Source: Diploptera punctata (Eukaryota > Arthropoda > Insecta > Blattodea > Blaberidae). Taken from it: a stretch of 64,000 nt of DNA. Numbering within the stretch: the first letter of the stretch is position 1; each line of letters begins with the position of its first letter. The translations under genes and the position numbers were made by a program. The stretch is taken from assembly GCA_030220185.1 (NCBI GenBank), contig JASPKZ010009694.1:1-64000 (forward strand), written 5' to 3'. Under the pieces are notes generated by a model, which saw nothing but the letters and a program-made list of their open reading frames with translations, was not told where the DNA came from and did no database searches. Positions 1-10,519 of this stretch are shown here, in pieces.

Positions 1-133
1 AATCCACCGACCCATCCCCCTGTTCTACCTCCAGGGACGCATCCTGCAGCCGTAGTTAGACCGGCTAGGCTTGACCCACTAATCCAGCATGGTACACGTA
101 AAAGTATCTAAAAGTGAGAGATTAAACTATGGA
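1..133 (+). repeat. SINE-4-like fragment
   Basis: The end of this stretch (acacgtaaaagt, then aaagtgagag and ttaaact) is the same word order seen at 47870-48045 and, inverted, at 33905-34000. I therefore call it a fragment of a dispersed SINE-like repeat cut by the window edge. No coding potential is visible. Family assignment is by in-window comparison only. Confidence 0.45.
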
Positions 134-575
134 TAACTAACTAACTCACTGGCACTATCGAACCCGTAGGTTCATAGCCGCGCGGACATAAGTTCTCCAT
201 ATATTCCTATCCTGAGCTAATTTTTCCAATCAACCCTGTATATCTACTTCTCTCAAATCATGGTTAATGTTATTCTCCCACCTCATTCTTGGCCTACAAC
301 TGGGAATATTCCCTCTGGTTTTCGTACAAGAAGTTTCCATGTCCCTCTTTCATTCCCCATTCATGCCACGCGTCCTGCCCATCGCAATCTAAGAGACTTA
401 ACCGTTCTTACTATATCTGGTTTCCTATATAGTTCATGTATCTCACAGTTATGTAGTCTCCTCCATTATCTTGTCTGTTCATCTCTCTTTGGTCCGAACT
501 TTTCCTTAAGAATTTTATTCTCAAATACTCGTAATCTTTTCTCCTTCCTTAAAGTCCAGGTCTGTGTTTCTGGCG
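134..575 (-). mobile_element. LINE-A 3' end, 5'-truncated
   Basis: On the minus strand this is the C-terminal coding tail of the dominant non-LTR retrotransposon family, decayed by frameshifts. It retains the conserved terminal words (ggcactatcgaacccgtagg, ctccatatatt, cctgagctaa) and ends in the family's tetranucleotide tail (taactaactaact on the plus strand). It stops near the point corresponding to the phrase 'agtccatgtttcgcacccat' of better copies. It is not expected to encode protein. Confidence 0.85.
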
Positions 576-811
576 AGGAAAATTCGAGGATGCGGATTCC
601 AGCATACAAAAAAAGTCAATTTCGCCACAGAAGTGTTTGGCACGTTAAGGAAATTTCTCTAAAAATATCCAATTGTAAAAACTTACTCCTTGATACCATT
701 ATTAATAATAATGTAATAATTAATTGTTAATTTATTTTACCTGATGTAGTTATGACCGTAAGGTCTTCTTTCCACTTCTTCAGGGTTAAATTATACATAA
801 TCATCATCATA

Positions 812-1085
812 TTAATAGTCCATTCACGAATTTAGGAAATTTTTGGCCTGTTCGAATACCATCCAAAAGTCTTTTGAGTGGTCGTCTTGGTCTTCTTCTT
901 CCTGCAGGTTGATAGCTTAACATCTGTTTTGGTGCCCTGCGATCCTCTATTCGATGAACATGTTACATCCATCTTGACTTATAATCAAAAATTTTGTTTT
1001 CTAAAAGTTCCATGTGTAACTCTTCTAAGATGTCTTCTTTTGTTTATGATCTAGTATTTTGTATCCAACTTAGAAGATTAAATTA
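812..1085 (-). mobile_element. RTE-like LINE C-terminal fragment
   Basis: Reading the minus strand gives a degenerate tail of a retrotransposon polyprotein: a KEDILEEL-like helix, a W-x-x-H-V-x-R-I segment, a PKQMLSYQPAGRRRPRRP segment and a terminal LKRLLDG. This order (helix, H-V-x-R-M, K-x-x-L-x-Y-x-P-x-G-R-R) is typical of the C-terminus of RTE-type and related LINE reverse transcriptases. There is at least one internal stop. It is distinct from LINE-A, which lies on both sides. Confidence 0.65.
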
Positions 1086-1394
1086 TATATAGTAACAATA
1101 AATTATGCATTATTTACAACATAGCGCAATATAATGACGTTAAACCAACCAACGAACCAAAGAATCAAACCCTCAAGAATTTCCAATTTGAGATGCTTTG
1201 GAGTCAAGTTTACACTAAAATATAATATCGTGCTAACTTCCGCAAGACTTTAGTTTGTACCGCCCAAGTTTGCATAATTATAATTAAAGTTAAGAGAGGA
1301 GATGTAACAATGTAAAGTCTTCCTGCTAACCTGAAACTTGGATATTTTAGATACATATCTAGGGAGTATTTCGTGCACATGACTCAAACTTAAA

Positions 1395-1810
1395 TACTAA
1401 CTCACTAGCATTATCGAACCCGGAGGTTCATGGCCGCGCGGATATAAGCTCTCCATACTTCCCTATCCTGAGCTAATGTTTTCCAATCATTCCCTGTAAA
1501 ATTCACTTCCCTCAAATCATATTTATTGTTATTCTCCCACCTCGTTCTTGGTCCACCAACAGGGCGTTTTCCCTCTGGTTTTCCAACAAGAATCTTCCAT
1601 TCACATATTTCATTACCCATTCGTGCTACATGTCCTGCCCATCGCAGTCTATGAGACTTAACTGTTCTCATTATATCTGGCTTCCTATAAAGACTATGTA
1701 GTTCATTGTTATGTAGCCTTCTCCATTCACCTATCTGTTCATCTCTCTTTGGTCCAAAAATTTTCTTAAGAACTATTATCAAATACTCGTAATCTTTCCT
1801 CCCTTACAGT
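1395..1810 (-). mobile_element. LINE-A 3' end
   Basis: A 5'-truncated copy with a 123-codon open frame on the minus strand (1411-1782). The frame runs from FGPKRDEQIGEWRRLHN through KPEGKRPVGGPRTRW to the terminal MNLRVR. This region follows the reverse transcriptase thumb and is the last part of the protein. It lies directly beside another LINE-A copy in the same orientation (1811-2375), so two 3' ends sit in tandem. Confidence 0.88.
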
Positions 1811-2375
1811 GCTACTAACTCACTGGAATTATCGAAACCGAGGTTCATGCTTACCAGGAGTTAAGGTATTCATACATCCCTATCCAGAGCTAATGTTGGC
1901 TATTCAATGCCACGGGTGCCACCAGTGAAAATTCGATCGGAGAACAAGTGACTTTTAGCGTCGTGTTGGCTAATGTGATAACACATGCTCCCTCTAGAGC
2001 CAATTGCCGACATATTTGCTCATATATGTGGGGTTTTCTGTTTTTTTATTTGAATTTATGTTGGTGGCATGGCGGCATAGAATTTCCCTGATATTTTCCA
2101 GTCATCCTCTGTATGATTCGCATCCCTCAACCCATGGTTAATAATTATTCTCTAATCTCATACTCGATCAATCAACTGGACGCTTTCCCCTCTGGTTTTC
2201 TAACGTTAAGTTTCCGTATCCTTCTTTCATTACCCGAATGTTCGTATATCCAGTCCGTCGCAGGCTTAACTCTTATTTTTATATCTAGTTTATCATAAAG
2301 ATCATATAGCTTACCTGTTATGTAGGTTTTTCCCCTTCTCTGTATGTTCGTCTCCCTTTGGCCCAAAAATTATCA
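1811..2375 (-). mobile_element. LINE-A 3' end, split by about 190 bp of foreign sequence
   Basis: The 3' terminus is at 1811-1897 and the homologous sequence resumes at about 2090 (ttttccagtcatcc) and continues to about 2375. The residual reading frame shows GQRETN and KPEGK words. The interval 1898-2090 does not match any LINE-A copy here and separates two halves that are contiguous in other copies, so it is either an insertion or a local rearrangement. Confidence 0.7.
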
Positions 2376-2510
2376 AAACATTTTACCCCCCTTTCACTTG
2401 CTGACATATATGGATAAATGAGCATAACTAAATTAATTTGGTCAATAGTTCCCACTAGAGAAAGTCCTAATCCCGGCACCGGGAAAGGAAAGGGATTAAA
2501 GAAGAAAATT
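2376..2510. repeat. Short dispersed motif
   Basis: The words gagcataactaaattaa and ttggtcaa here reappear in diverged form at 52255-52288, just before the mitochondrial fragment. This suggests a dispersed repeat of unknown class, or part of one. It has no coding signal. Confidence 0.35.
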
Positions 2511-2549
2511 ATTTTTTTTATTCAGGATATTTTATGTTAATTACCCAAG

Positions 2550-3597
2550 TATCTTCAAACCAAACTATTCCAAATGTTTCTACCTCACTTCCCGATCTTG
2601 TGTGTGGGCTCATGTCAGATTCGTCTTCTTCCAAGTTGTATTGAATGTTCTTTACCCACGTTGAATTTGCTTCTACCACGTGTCCCTTTTCCAGGAGGTA
2701 TCCATTTCAATACTTCTTTGTTTGTTTCTGTGTCCCTGTTTCTCATTATATGCCCATACCATCTTAGTTGGATTTCTTCAATCTCTTGTACAATATCGTT
2801 TTCTACATGCATAATTTCTCTTATTGTATTATTTTTATTTTGTCTAATTTTTATATTCTTGCCGATTTTCTTAAAAGGACCATTTATGTGACTAATAATT
2901 TATTTCTGGTCCACCGCTGTGGTCTCGGGGTAGCGTGCTATCACGCAGCGGGCCCGGGTTCGATCCCCGGTCGGGACAGTTTTTCTGGGTGAGGTTTTTA
3001 TCGGTGTTTTTCCTCACCTGTAAGACAAATGTCAGGAAAACTTTAAGGCTCAAACGGTCCCCGAAAACATACGGCCATCGCAATCATCATCATTCATATT
3101 CATCTTAGGTTAAGCTTAGGATTAGGGACTCTCCTGACGCACCATTATCATCATCATCATCATCACCCATCATATCATCGGGGCAACGTAACCCCGCCTT
3201 CTAGGCGCCCCAACCTCAGAAGTGGGTTACAAGTACGCCATGCCAGGAGAGAAACCAGGAATGTCGAAAAAAATAATAAATAAATAAATAATTTATTTCT
3301 GTGTTTTGTTTCAACATCCATGTTTCCGCATCATATAATAAATTACTCTCCACAATTGTGTTATATATTAATAATTTAGTCCTCTTGATTATATTCCTAC
3401 TCCATAAATATAATTTAATGTGCCAATAACTTCCTTTGTCTCTAACATTTTTTTTTCGATGCTTAATTCAGATGATGTAGCTTTTTGAATAATTTATCTC
3501 AAATACTTAAAATATTCCACTGTTTAACCTTTGTTCCATTTATTTCTAATTCCTCGGACAGATCTGTGCTCATAATTATATTAATTTTACAATTAAA
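2550..3597 (-). mobile_element. LINE-D copy, interrupted by a SINE
   Basis: The minus-strand translation resembles the end of a LINE reverse transcriptase. The thumb/connection region lies to the right of the SINE (3302-3597; words such as ETWMLKQNTEINY). The terminal part lies to the left (2615-2812; QLRWYGHIMRNRDTETNKEV). The plus-strand copy at 25975-26450 has the same sequence without the SINE and serves as an in-window empty site. Multiple stops make it a relic. Confidence 0.75.
2894..3301 (+). mobile_element. Composite SINE-1 with alternative 3' module and 15-bp target duplication
   Basis: The head (from 2909) carries the SINE-1 tRNA-like B box ggttcgatccc and the SINE-1 body up to the ATC run. 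The rest (about 3100-3286) is unlike every other SINE-1 here and ends in an AATAAATAAATA tail. The sequence aataatttatttctg occurs at 2894-2908 and 3287-3301 as a perfect 15-bp target-site duplication. It sits inside LINE-D, whose uninterrupted counterpart is at 26020-26100. Confidence 0.88.
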
Positions 3598-3716
3598 ATG
3601 TTTAAAGTTAATCATGCTTTGAGAGAAGTAGATTATACAGGGGATGATTTGAAAACATTACCTCAGGATAGGGATGTTTGGAGAGCTTATGTACGCGCGG
3701 TCATGAACCTATGGTT
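3598..3716 (+). mobile_element. LINE-A terminal fragment
   Basis: The plus-strand frame gives an LREVDYTGDD-like word, then QDRDVWRAYVRAVMNL, the extreme C-terminus of the LINE-A protein. It is about 120 bp long and lies directly against the 5' side of the LINE-D relic. Confidence 0.8.
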
Positions 3717-4195
3717 AGTCATTAAAATATTCAATCCCGCAGGGATCGAATCCGAGCCTAATATGGCTTATTATTTTTTTCACGGTCCATGAACTGGTCC
3801 GAATTTTATTAGAATATTTAACTTAACCGAATGCGTAGATACGAGAATTTAACTGTGAACTTCTGTTTCTCGCACAACATCACATGTGGGGCTTTTCATA
3901 TACTGTTCTCCAGTGACTCGTTCACACTCTTGTTCCAAGTCAAATAAAGCAGCGCCCTTAAGAGAATTCTAGAACCACACACACATGTAAAACATCTCAA
4001 ATGTAAGAGTAAACATGATTTCAGACAATGAAAACTGATATTACCGATTAAATTAATTATCTGTCCATTACTAGGGGCTAATGATAATATCGTTGCTTGA
4101 AACGCAGAGGGAACGGGTTCGATCCCCAATCAGGAACATATTTTTTTAATAAGTTAAAATAATAAAACTGTTACCTGAGATATTAGTCGTCCTCA
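3717..4195. other. Intergenic; one tRNA-like B box
   Basis: There is no gene. At about 4073-4137 a short tRNA-like stretch has a B-box-like ggttcgatccccaa, which could be the head of an old SINE. Nothing else is recognised in this interval. Confidence 0.35.
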
Positions 4196-4625
4196 ACTAA
4201 TTAACTAACTCACTGGCTCTATCGAACCCATAGGTTCTTGAACACGCCAACATAAGCTCTCCACACATCCCTATCCTGAGTTAATGTTTTCCAGTCATTC
4301 CCTATATGATCTACTTCCCTCAAATCACAGTTAATGTTATTCTTCCACCTCATTCTTGGTCTACCAACTGGTTTTCCTACAAGGAATTTCCATGCAAGTC
4401 TTTCATTCCCCATTCCTGCCACATGCCGTGCCCATCGCGGTCTACGAGACTTAACTATTCTCATTATGTCTGGCTTCCTATAAAGATCATGTAGCTCACT
4501 GTTATAGTAGTCTTCTCCATTCACCTGTCTGTTCATCTCTTTTAGTCCAAAAATTTTCGTATGAACATTAATCTCAAATACTCATAATCTTCTTTCCTCC
4601 CTTAAAATAAGATCCCATGTTTCGA
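4196..4625 (-). mobile_element. LINE-A 3' end
   Basis: A 5'-truncated copy with 105 open codons on the minus strand (4219-4536), from MNRQVNGEDYYNSELHDLY to the terminal FKNLWVR. The 3' side carries a taattaactaact tail on the plus strand. The copy ends at the position equivalent to the 'agtccatgtttcgcatcc' phrase of other copies. Confidence 0.88.
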
Positions 4626-5171
4626 TTCGATGTAATGGAGAATAACTGTTTATATATATTTTCACTTTAATGTTTATTGAAAGGAGTTGAGATTAGTCGT
4701 CCTCAACATTAAAATTAATTAAAATTGTGTGGGCCTTTCAGAACTACTTTTCACATCTGCAGCTGCTGTATATAGAAAAGTCTGTGATAAGTGTAAGTAT
4801 ACCTATTTGTTTAATATGTGTTCAGTTATGTATCTGTTGTGTGAAGAATTATAGCTATGATGATGAGAGAGGAGAAAGTAAAATCTTATATCGAAGAGCA
4901 CCAAGGTGATCTCCAAGCTTAACATCCCTATCAATCGGACGAATCCCTATCAAAAGTGTCATAAAGTTTCTGAATGTATGTACTGAGGAGTGTTTTTGGA
5001 TGTAATCCAGCCATCTCTTACGCAACCTAGAGATTAGAAATTCTACACCTTAAGACAAACAAAAGGAATAAGAATCTTGTATCGAGATTTTGTTTTCTAG
5101 GCCAACCTTTCCTTCACCCATACGTTAAGCATGCCATTAGTGCACGATATCCTCCATTAATATCAACGGGA
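4626..5171. other. No recognised feature
   Basis: About 550 bases without a gene, RNA or repeat that I can identify. The small open frames here show no family resemblance. Confidence 0.5.
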
Positions 5172-5975
5172 AGTCTTCTTCTTCGTCACGGTTTAGGCTT
5201 ATTTACTAGCCTGTTCCGGTTCCAAATTGCTCCTGTTTCCATGTTTTCTTTGTTATTTCCAAACTTTTTCTTCCTCATGGTGATTTGTTGTATGCTGCTT
5301 TTGGTATTCTATTCTCAGTCATCCTTGCTAAGTGTTCTTTCCAGTTTTTTTTTCTGTATTTCATTATTGTTATGTTTAATTCCTCTACTTTTAGTTGTTG
5401 TCTTATTTCTGTGTTTTTTTGTCTGTTCTTTGATATCCTGCTATTGGTCTGAGGAATTTCATTTCAGCAGCTTGGATTTTCGCAGATTATTGTGTTGTCG
5501 CTGTCCATGTTTCGGATCCGTACGTAGTAATAAGAACTGCCATTGTCTTGTATAATTTCATTTTAAAGTCTTTACTGGCTTTATTTTTCGAAGTTCTTTT
5601 TTAGTGTTCCTGTTATATAATTAAACTTATTTAGTTTGTTATTTATATGAGAATCTATGAGACCGGAACAAGCCACATGGGCTTAATCCGTGATTGTTGA
5701 TGATGATGATGATGATAGTTTATTTATATCTGTTTCCGTTGTGTATGACATTTCGCAACCTAGGAAGTTATATCTTACTACTTGTTCTATTGGTTTATTT
5801 TTTAATATTATATTTGTCCGAACTGGATGAGCGCCTTGAAAGCCATTGTTTTTTATTTTTCTGATATTTCCATATTGAATTTTACTGTTTTTATATTTAG
5901 TTTATTTAGCATTCTTTGTAAATCGTCTTCTGTTTTTGCTATTAAAATCTGGTGATCTTCAAAGGCTATTGTTTT
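5172..5975 (-). mobile_element. LINE-B copy with a small internal insertion
   Basis: The plus strand begins with a cttcttcttc run, so the element ends in a GAA-type tail on the minus strand. The region to about 5640 matches 51690-52140 and, inverted, 9761-10030. The region 5716-5975 extends upstream into a reverse-transcriptase-like stretch (minus-strand words EDDLQRMLNKLNI and MAFKA). The match is broken at 5652-5714 by a short insertion. Confidence 0.72.
5652..5714 (+). mobile_element. Very short LINE 3' stub inside LINE-B
   Basis: The text gagaccggaacaagccac followed by a GAT run resembles the 3' terminus of LINE-C (compare the end of 17100-17520). A related word is present on both sides (gttatttatat to the left, gtttatttatat to the right), compatible with a target duplication. 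It may be an extreme 5' truncation of about 60 bp. Confidence 0.45.
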
Positions 5976-6063
5976 ATTACTATTACTATTACTATTACCT
6001 GGCGTGCGCTGCTACTCCTAAATAAATGTTAATGTGTTTTTACCACCAGCCTTGAGCTGCTAT

Positions 6064-7290
6064 GCTTGCCCGGGAATTAGCTTATCCCGATCTTCTTGGC
6101 ATCAATGAAAGACAAAAATGGTTATTGTGAGTTATCCGTAAAAGATAAACATATGTTGTCGCGGACTTTTTTGTAGAGTTTTTTGAGATATTCAATTTCA
6201 TGTACAATAATTATGTGTATTTGTTATGGTTTAGGCAGCAGTGGACGAAAATAAAATCAAATTTTGAAATCCCACAGAATATTATGAACCCGGACCCGGA
6301 ATTCAGGAGCAGGCATGCTAGCGCGGTGGACATGTTAAATATAAAAGTGAAATTCTATGAGTCTGACTGTGAGTCCATTATAGACTCAAAAACTACTTGA
6401 CCAATTTGAACGGGGTTTTTTTACCTTCATTTAGAGATTTTTTCTGAGACAATTAACATATATAACATTATCGTACGTGATTCAGAAATATGGCTATGTA
6501 TACGTTTGATCGCATTTTGTGACGTAAATGTAATTATTAAAGGAAGTACGATGTTATCATTGGAAAGGGAATCCTTCAAATTACAACAATATAACAAAAC
6601 AAATCACTGCTCTCGTGCAGCTTGGCGGTTTGATTTTTGTGGGCTAGTGTCGAACGCTTCCACAATTCTCTTCGTTGTTTCTGCATCCGTGCTAATGTGA
6701 GGCCTTCCAGGAGGTTTGATTTTCTGCATCCTTCCCATTTCCAGCAGTCGTATTCTCCATTTCCCCACAGTCGACGGCTGCAATGCTCACGTCTTGCCCG
6801 TCTTGCGGCCTCACGATCATTAGCATACGTTATTGCCCATGCAGCAATTGTAATTTGCTGTTGCATATTCAATGCCATTTTGACTAATGACGTAAGTTCT
6901 ACACTGTTTTGTTTTATTCCATTGTAATTTGAATAATTGCTTTTCCAACGGTAATTTCATATTTCCTGTAATGGTAATATTTTCATCACACAAGCGATCA
7001 AACGTATAGCCATATTTATGATTAACCCCGTAGTACAGGGCCGGAGCTAAAAAAAAAGAAAAAACGTGCAACATCAGTGTATTAAAAGTCGCTTTTTGGA
7101 TGCTTAAATGACTTACGCTGCCTAAACCATAACATAAACACAAAATTAATGTACTCAAAATTAAATACAGTATCCCAAGAAAAAAAAATACAAAAAGGTC
7201 CGTGACAGCATATTCCTATATTTTACGGATAATACACAATAACCATTTTTGTCTTTCAGCTTATTGATGCCAAGAACATCGGGATGAGTA
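6064..7290. mobile_element. Foldback DNA element with very long imperfect inverted repeats
   Basis: The left arm begins near 6090 (tcttggcatcaatgaaagac) and its reverse complement is at about 7255-7275. The pairing continues inward: aaaatggttattgtg and ttatccgtaaaa pair with 7210-7250, ttatggtttaggcag at 6225-6239 pairs with about 7120-7135, and 6485-6605 pairs with 6900-7030. The left arm has about 235 extra bases (6245-6480). The core has a 100-codon minus-strand frame (6576-6878), rich in R and A, that I cannot assign. Terminal words resembling ggcgtgcgctgctac lie just outside. Confidence 0.7.
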
Positions 7291-7330
7291 GATTCCCGGA
7301 CAACGCCGGGTAATCAGCACGGGATATCTA

Positions 7331-7904
7331 AAAATAATTACGGTATAAATTTATAATTATTTTTCTTTTTACTTATTCAACTAAACATAACACATTTTAT
7401 TTATTTAGGCATAGCAGCGCATGCCGGCTATTAGCGAGTTTTATATAATGTTGTGCTTCGTGCCTCTAACATCAATCCAGTAACTTCTTTACTTATTGAT
7501 TATCTATCCGCAGTTGGTAGACCTTACAATGAGAATAAACTGCCAATAAACGTCGTGTAAATTCAATTGTTTCCAACTGTACGGCTTAATTAAAATGGTA
7601 ATTGAGCAACCGAGCTGAGATTGTGATTCACTTCTTGAAGAAAAAAACTTTAGAAAGATTGTAAAAATTATTTATGCAATAAAAATATTATTTAATGCTA
7701 ATTGGAATGGAACAGCAATTAATTCTATCCTCATTGAAGACAGTTTAAAAATTCCTCAAAACATTCCATTACAAAAATGGCCGAAAGTCATATTTTACTG
7801 AATTCTAAGTTGTTTCTGAAATGCGGCACTCATGTAGGCCCTATACCTAAAATACATGTGACCTAATTACTGTAAAGTTTGGGTGAGTAATTTTTGTTAA
7901 CTTT
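7331..7904. other. No recognised feature
   Basis: AT-rich sequence without coding or repeat signals that I can identify. The left edge (about 7400-7430) carries a cagcgcatgccgg word reminiscent of the termini of the neighbouring foldback element. Confidence 0.45.
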
Positions 7905-8400
7905 TTAAATATATTTTCCCAACTCCTCTCATAAAACATTAAACTGAAAATATACAAATCTGTTATTCTCCCTGTTAGATTATATGGATGCGAAACACGA
8001 ACTCTTACTTTAAGGCAGTAGAAAACATTACGAGTATTTGAGAATAAAGTCTTAGGTAAATATTTGTTCCAAAGAGAGATGAACAGACGTCCAAATGGAG
8101 AAGACAATATAACAGTGAGCTAGTATATGATCTTTATAGGAAACCAGATATATTAAGAACAGTTGAAGTATTGTAGACTGCAGGACATGTGGCACGAATG
8201 GGGAATGAAAGAGAGGCATGAAAGCTTCTTGTAGAAAACCCGTGAGAAAACACCTAGGAGGAGGCCTAGAAACAATGATTTGGTGGAAGTAGATTATACA
8301 GGGGAAGATTGGAAAATATTAATTCAGGATAGTAGTGTACGGAGAGCTTATGTCCGCGTGGCCATGAATCTATATAGTTCTATAGTGTCAGTGAGTTAGT
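7905..8400 (+). mobile_element. LINE-A 3' end
   Basis: A plus-strand copy starting in the linker after the reverse transcriptase (aacattaaactgaaaatata), running through the KPD and GRP-equivalent regions with frameshifts, and ending in gtgagttagttaatt. It is degenerate, with no long open frame. Confidence 0.82.
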
Positions 8401-8589
8401 TAATTGTTAATTTTAAATAAATTTAAGACTGTTCATTATTACTATTCTTCCGAATTTGTTTAAGTAAACGGGAGTTCGTAAGTTAGATAAAAAAATGCCA
8501 TAAAAGAGTGACGCGTTTTGAGGAACTACTGTGTTATAAATATCAAATAAATTTTCTATTACCCAAAATTCGCTTCATATCACACAATT

Positions 8590-8950
8590 TTTTAAACCAA
8601 ATTATTACTTTCATCATAATCCTCATATCCAGCATTACAACACTTGTTGGCCATTGCTTCCTTCACAATCTTCCGCCAACAATCTCGATATTGTGTTTTT
8701 TCTTGCCATCTGTTTTTACTCATATTTTTAATATCCTCTACGTCCTAAAGTAATCTTTCCCAAGGTGTTTCTCTACGATGAACTCCAACAATATCTTTGT
8801 TTATTTTCTTTTTTGTAAGCTATTATCCCTCTTCCAAGAAAAAACTTGACGAAGCCAACCACATCTGAGAGACCTAACATATCTTACAATACCTTCCCCA
8901 TATACTATTTAATTATTTTCGCAGTTTGTCAAATTAATATCTAGGGAATT
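8590..8950 (-). mobile_element. LINE-E 3' end
   Basis: The minus strand gives a typical LINE C-terminus: PWERLL, then DVEDIKN, NRWQEKTQYRDCWRKIV and KEAMANKC. The pattern W-x-x-x-x-Q-x-R-x-x-W-R-x-I-V-x-E-A is the usual last motif of several arthropod LINE proteins. It differs from LINE-A (DRDVWRAYVRAA). It adjoins the MITE at 8953. Confidence 0.6.
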
Positions 8951-8952
8951 AC

Positions 8953-9365
8953 AAAGGTACTGTCAACCATTGCATCCGAAATCTAGCCTACATTCAAATT
9001 TATTCCAGAGAAGCGCTGTGATGTATCAAGTTTGTGTCCAAAAACCTACCGTTTTTAACTGTGAGGCACAGAAATCGAAGCCAAAATCCAGCAATTGACA
9101 ACAAATGACTTCCTGCTTCAGTAAGAACGCAGTGGAGTGCGCCGGGACGCGGCCTGGACGGCAAGGTAGTGAGGGTTATCCATTCTACCAATTCGAGAGT
9201 TTTATTACTTCCCTATAGTTGAAATGAGAGATTTGGCGCTGGATGTTAGTACCTTGCACTTAGATATGGCAGTTCATTATTTAGATACGTCCTTGGTACA
9301 TCACAACGCTTCTCTGGAAGAAATTTCAAGGTGGGTTTCGGTATGCAATGGTTGACAGTTCCCTT
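8953..9365. mobile_element. MITE with about 90-bp terminal inverted repeats
   Basis: The left terminus (actgtcaaccattgcatccg, then ttccagagaagcgctgtgat) pairs with the right terminus (ggttgacagtt, gtatgcaatgg and atcacaacgcttctctgg in complementary order). Arms are about 90 bp and the whole element about 410 bp. No transposase remnant is visible in the core and I cannot define the target duplication. It is most likely a non-autonomous DNA transposon. Confidence 0.75.
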
Positions 9366-9749
9366 CCAAGATAGCTTTGATTTTGTCATTCACACTTGTT
9401 TCGTGATATTCGATATTTAAAAAAATAGTCATTAAACTATATTTAAACTAAACTTACTTTCTCACTCCCCTTCAATCATCACTCTTCTACGATCTACATA
9501 TACTGTATATCCTTAATTCCGCCCTAACCACTGCTGCCAACTTATATTAATACTAGCTAATACCCGGCGTGCGTTGCTACGCCTAACTAAACGAAATATT
9601 AAAGGTTAATTAAATGATATGGTATACGCTGAGACGAACCAAACATGGCGGTTACTGATCAGTTTTTATTTTCGGATTTCAGGTAAACCTCCACTTCGAA
9701 TTGTTGGATTTCGCTCATTTTAGATAATACCTAGATCGGTTTATTTTAT

Positions 9750-10041
9750 AGCATATACTGACCAATAGCAGGATATCAAAAAACAGGCAAAAACACAACA
9801 CAGAAATAAGACAACTAAAAGTAGAGGAATTAAAACACAACAATAGAGAAATACAGAACAAACTGGAAAGAACACTTGCCAAGGATGACCGAGAATAGAT
9901 ACCAAAAGCAGCATACAACTATTCACCACGAGAAGAAGAAGATTGGGAAGACCTAGGAAAAGATGGAAAGACGGCAATTTGGAGCCGGAACAGGGTAGTA
10001 CATAAGCCTAAACCGTGAAGAAGAAGAAGGAGCATATACTG
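9750..10041 (+). mobile_element. LINE-B 3' end inserted in U1, with 11-bp target duplication
   Basis: The 270 bp between the two copies of agcatatactg (9750-9760 and 10031-10041) match the LINE-B ends at 5172 and 51690 in inverted orientation. The insert ends in gaagaagaagaagg, the LINE-B tail. The uninterrupted paralogue at about 32815-32835 (cgatatactgagtttcgttg) shows the empty site. This is a textbook 5'-truncated retrotransposition product. Confidence 0.88.
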
Positions 10042-10150
10042 GGTTTTGTTGGGAAACATCGAAAAATGTGACCGCTAGAGCGATTTTTAAATTTTCACTT
10101 CAGATGAACTCCTACATCTAATGGTTTTAGAGGGTTCAATTACGAATCTA

Positions 10151-10519
10151 AACCATCCAGGAGTCCCGCGCCGTAGCCGAGCGGTTAAGGTAGGAAGCCT
10201 TGGCGCAGAGCTACGGGACTTGCGCTGGTTCGAGTCTCCATGGGGGAAGAAATTTTCTCATGGTATTTCGGCCAGTATGGGACCGGTGCCCACCCAGCAT
10301 CGTGAGGCAATTGGGTAGCTACAATAAGTAGCGGCTCCAGGTTGAGGAACCAGCTATAACGGCTGGGGGACTCGACATGCTAACCACATGTCACCCCTAC
10401 ACTGGCTGTTGATCATCTACCTCTGTGATTGACACATGTGGATGTGAAGGGCCAGCCGCCGGCTGGTAAAAGGGCAACCGCTGAAAAGTGGAAAGACCCT
10501 CAATCGGAACCATCCAGGA
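10151..10519 (+). mobile_element. SINE-2 inserted in U1, with 12-bp target duplication
   Basis: The head at 10168 reads gcgccgtagccgagcggtt, matching a tRNA A box (tagccgagcgg). A B-box-like ggttcgagtctcc follows. The tRNA-like head resembles a leucine or serine tRNA. The body runs to about 10507. The sequence aaccatccagga is repeated at 10151-10162 and 10508-10519 as the target duplication, and the paralogous U1 copy at 32930-32950 lacks the insert. A diverged second copy lies inverted at 49735-50104. Confidence 0.88.

Noticed and set aside
2924..2975. A possible functional tRNA gene from the A/B-box-like words
   Set aside because: The head matches a tRNA only in part, acceptor ends do not pair, and the same sequence recurs as the head of a dispersed SINE.
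6576..6878. Possible transposase of the foldback element
   Set aside because: Composition is suggestive (arginine-rich), but I could not match any catalytic or DNA-binding motif, so I left it unassigned rather than naming a superfamily.
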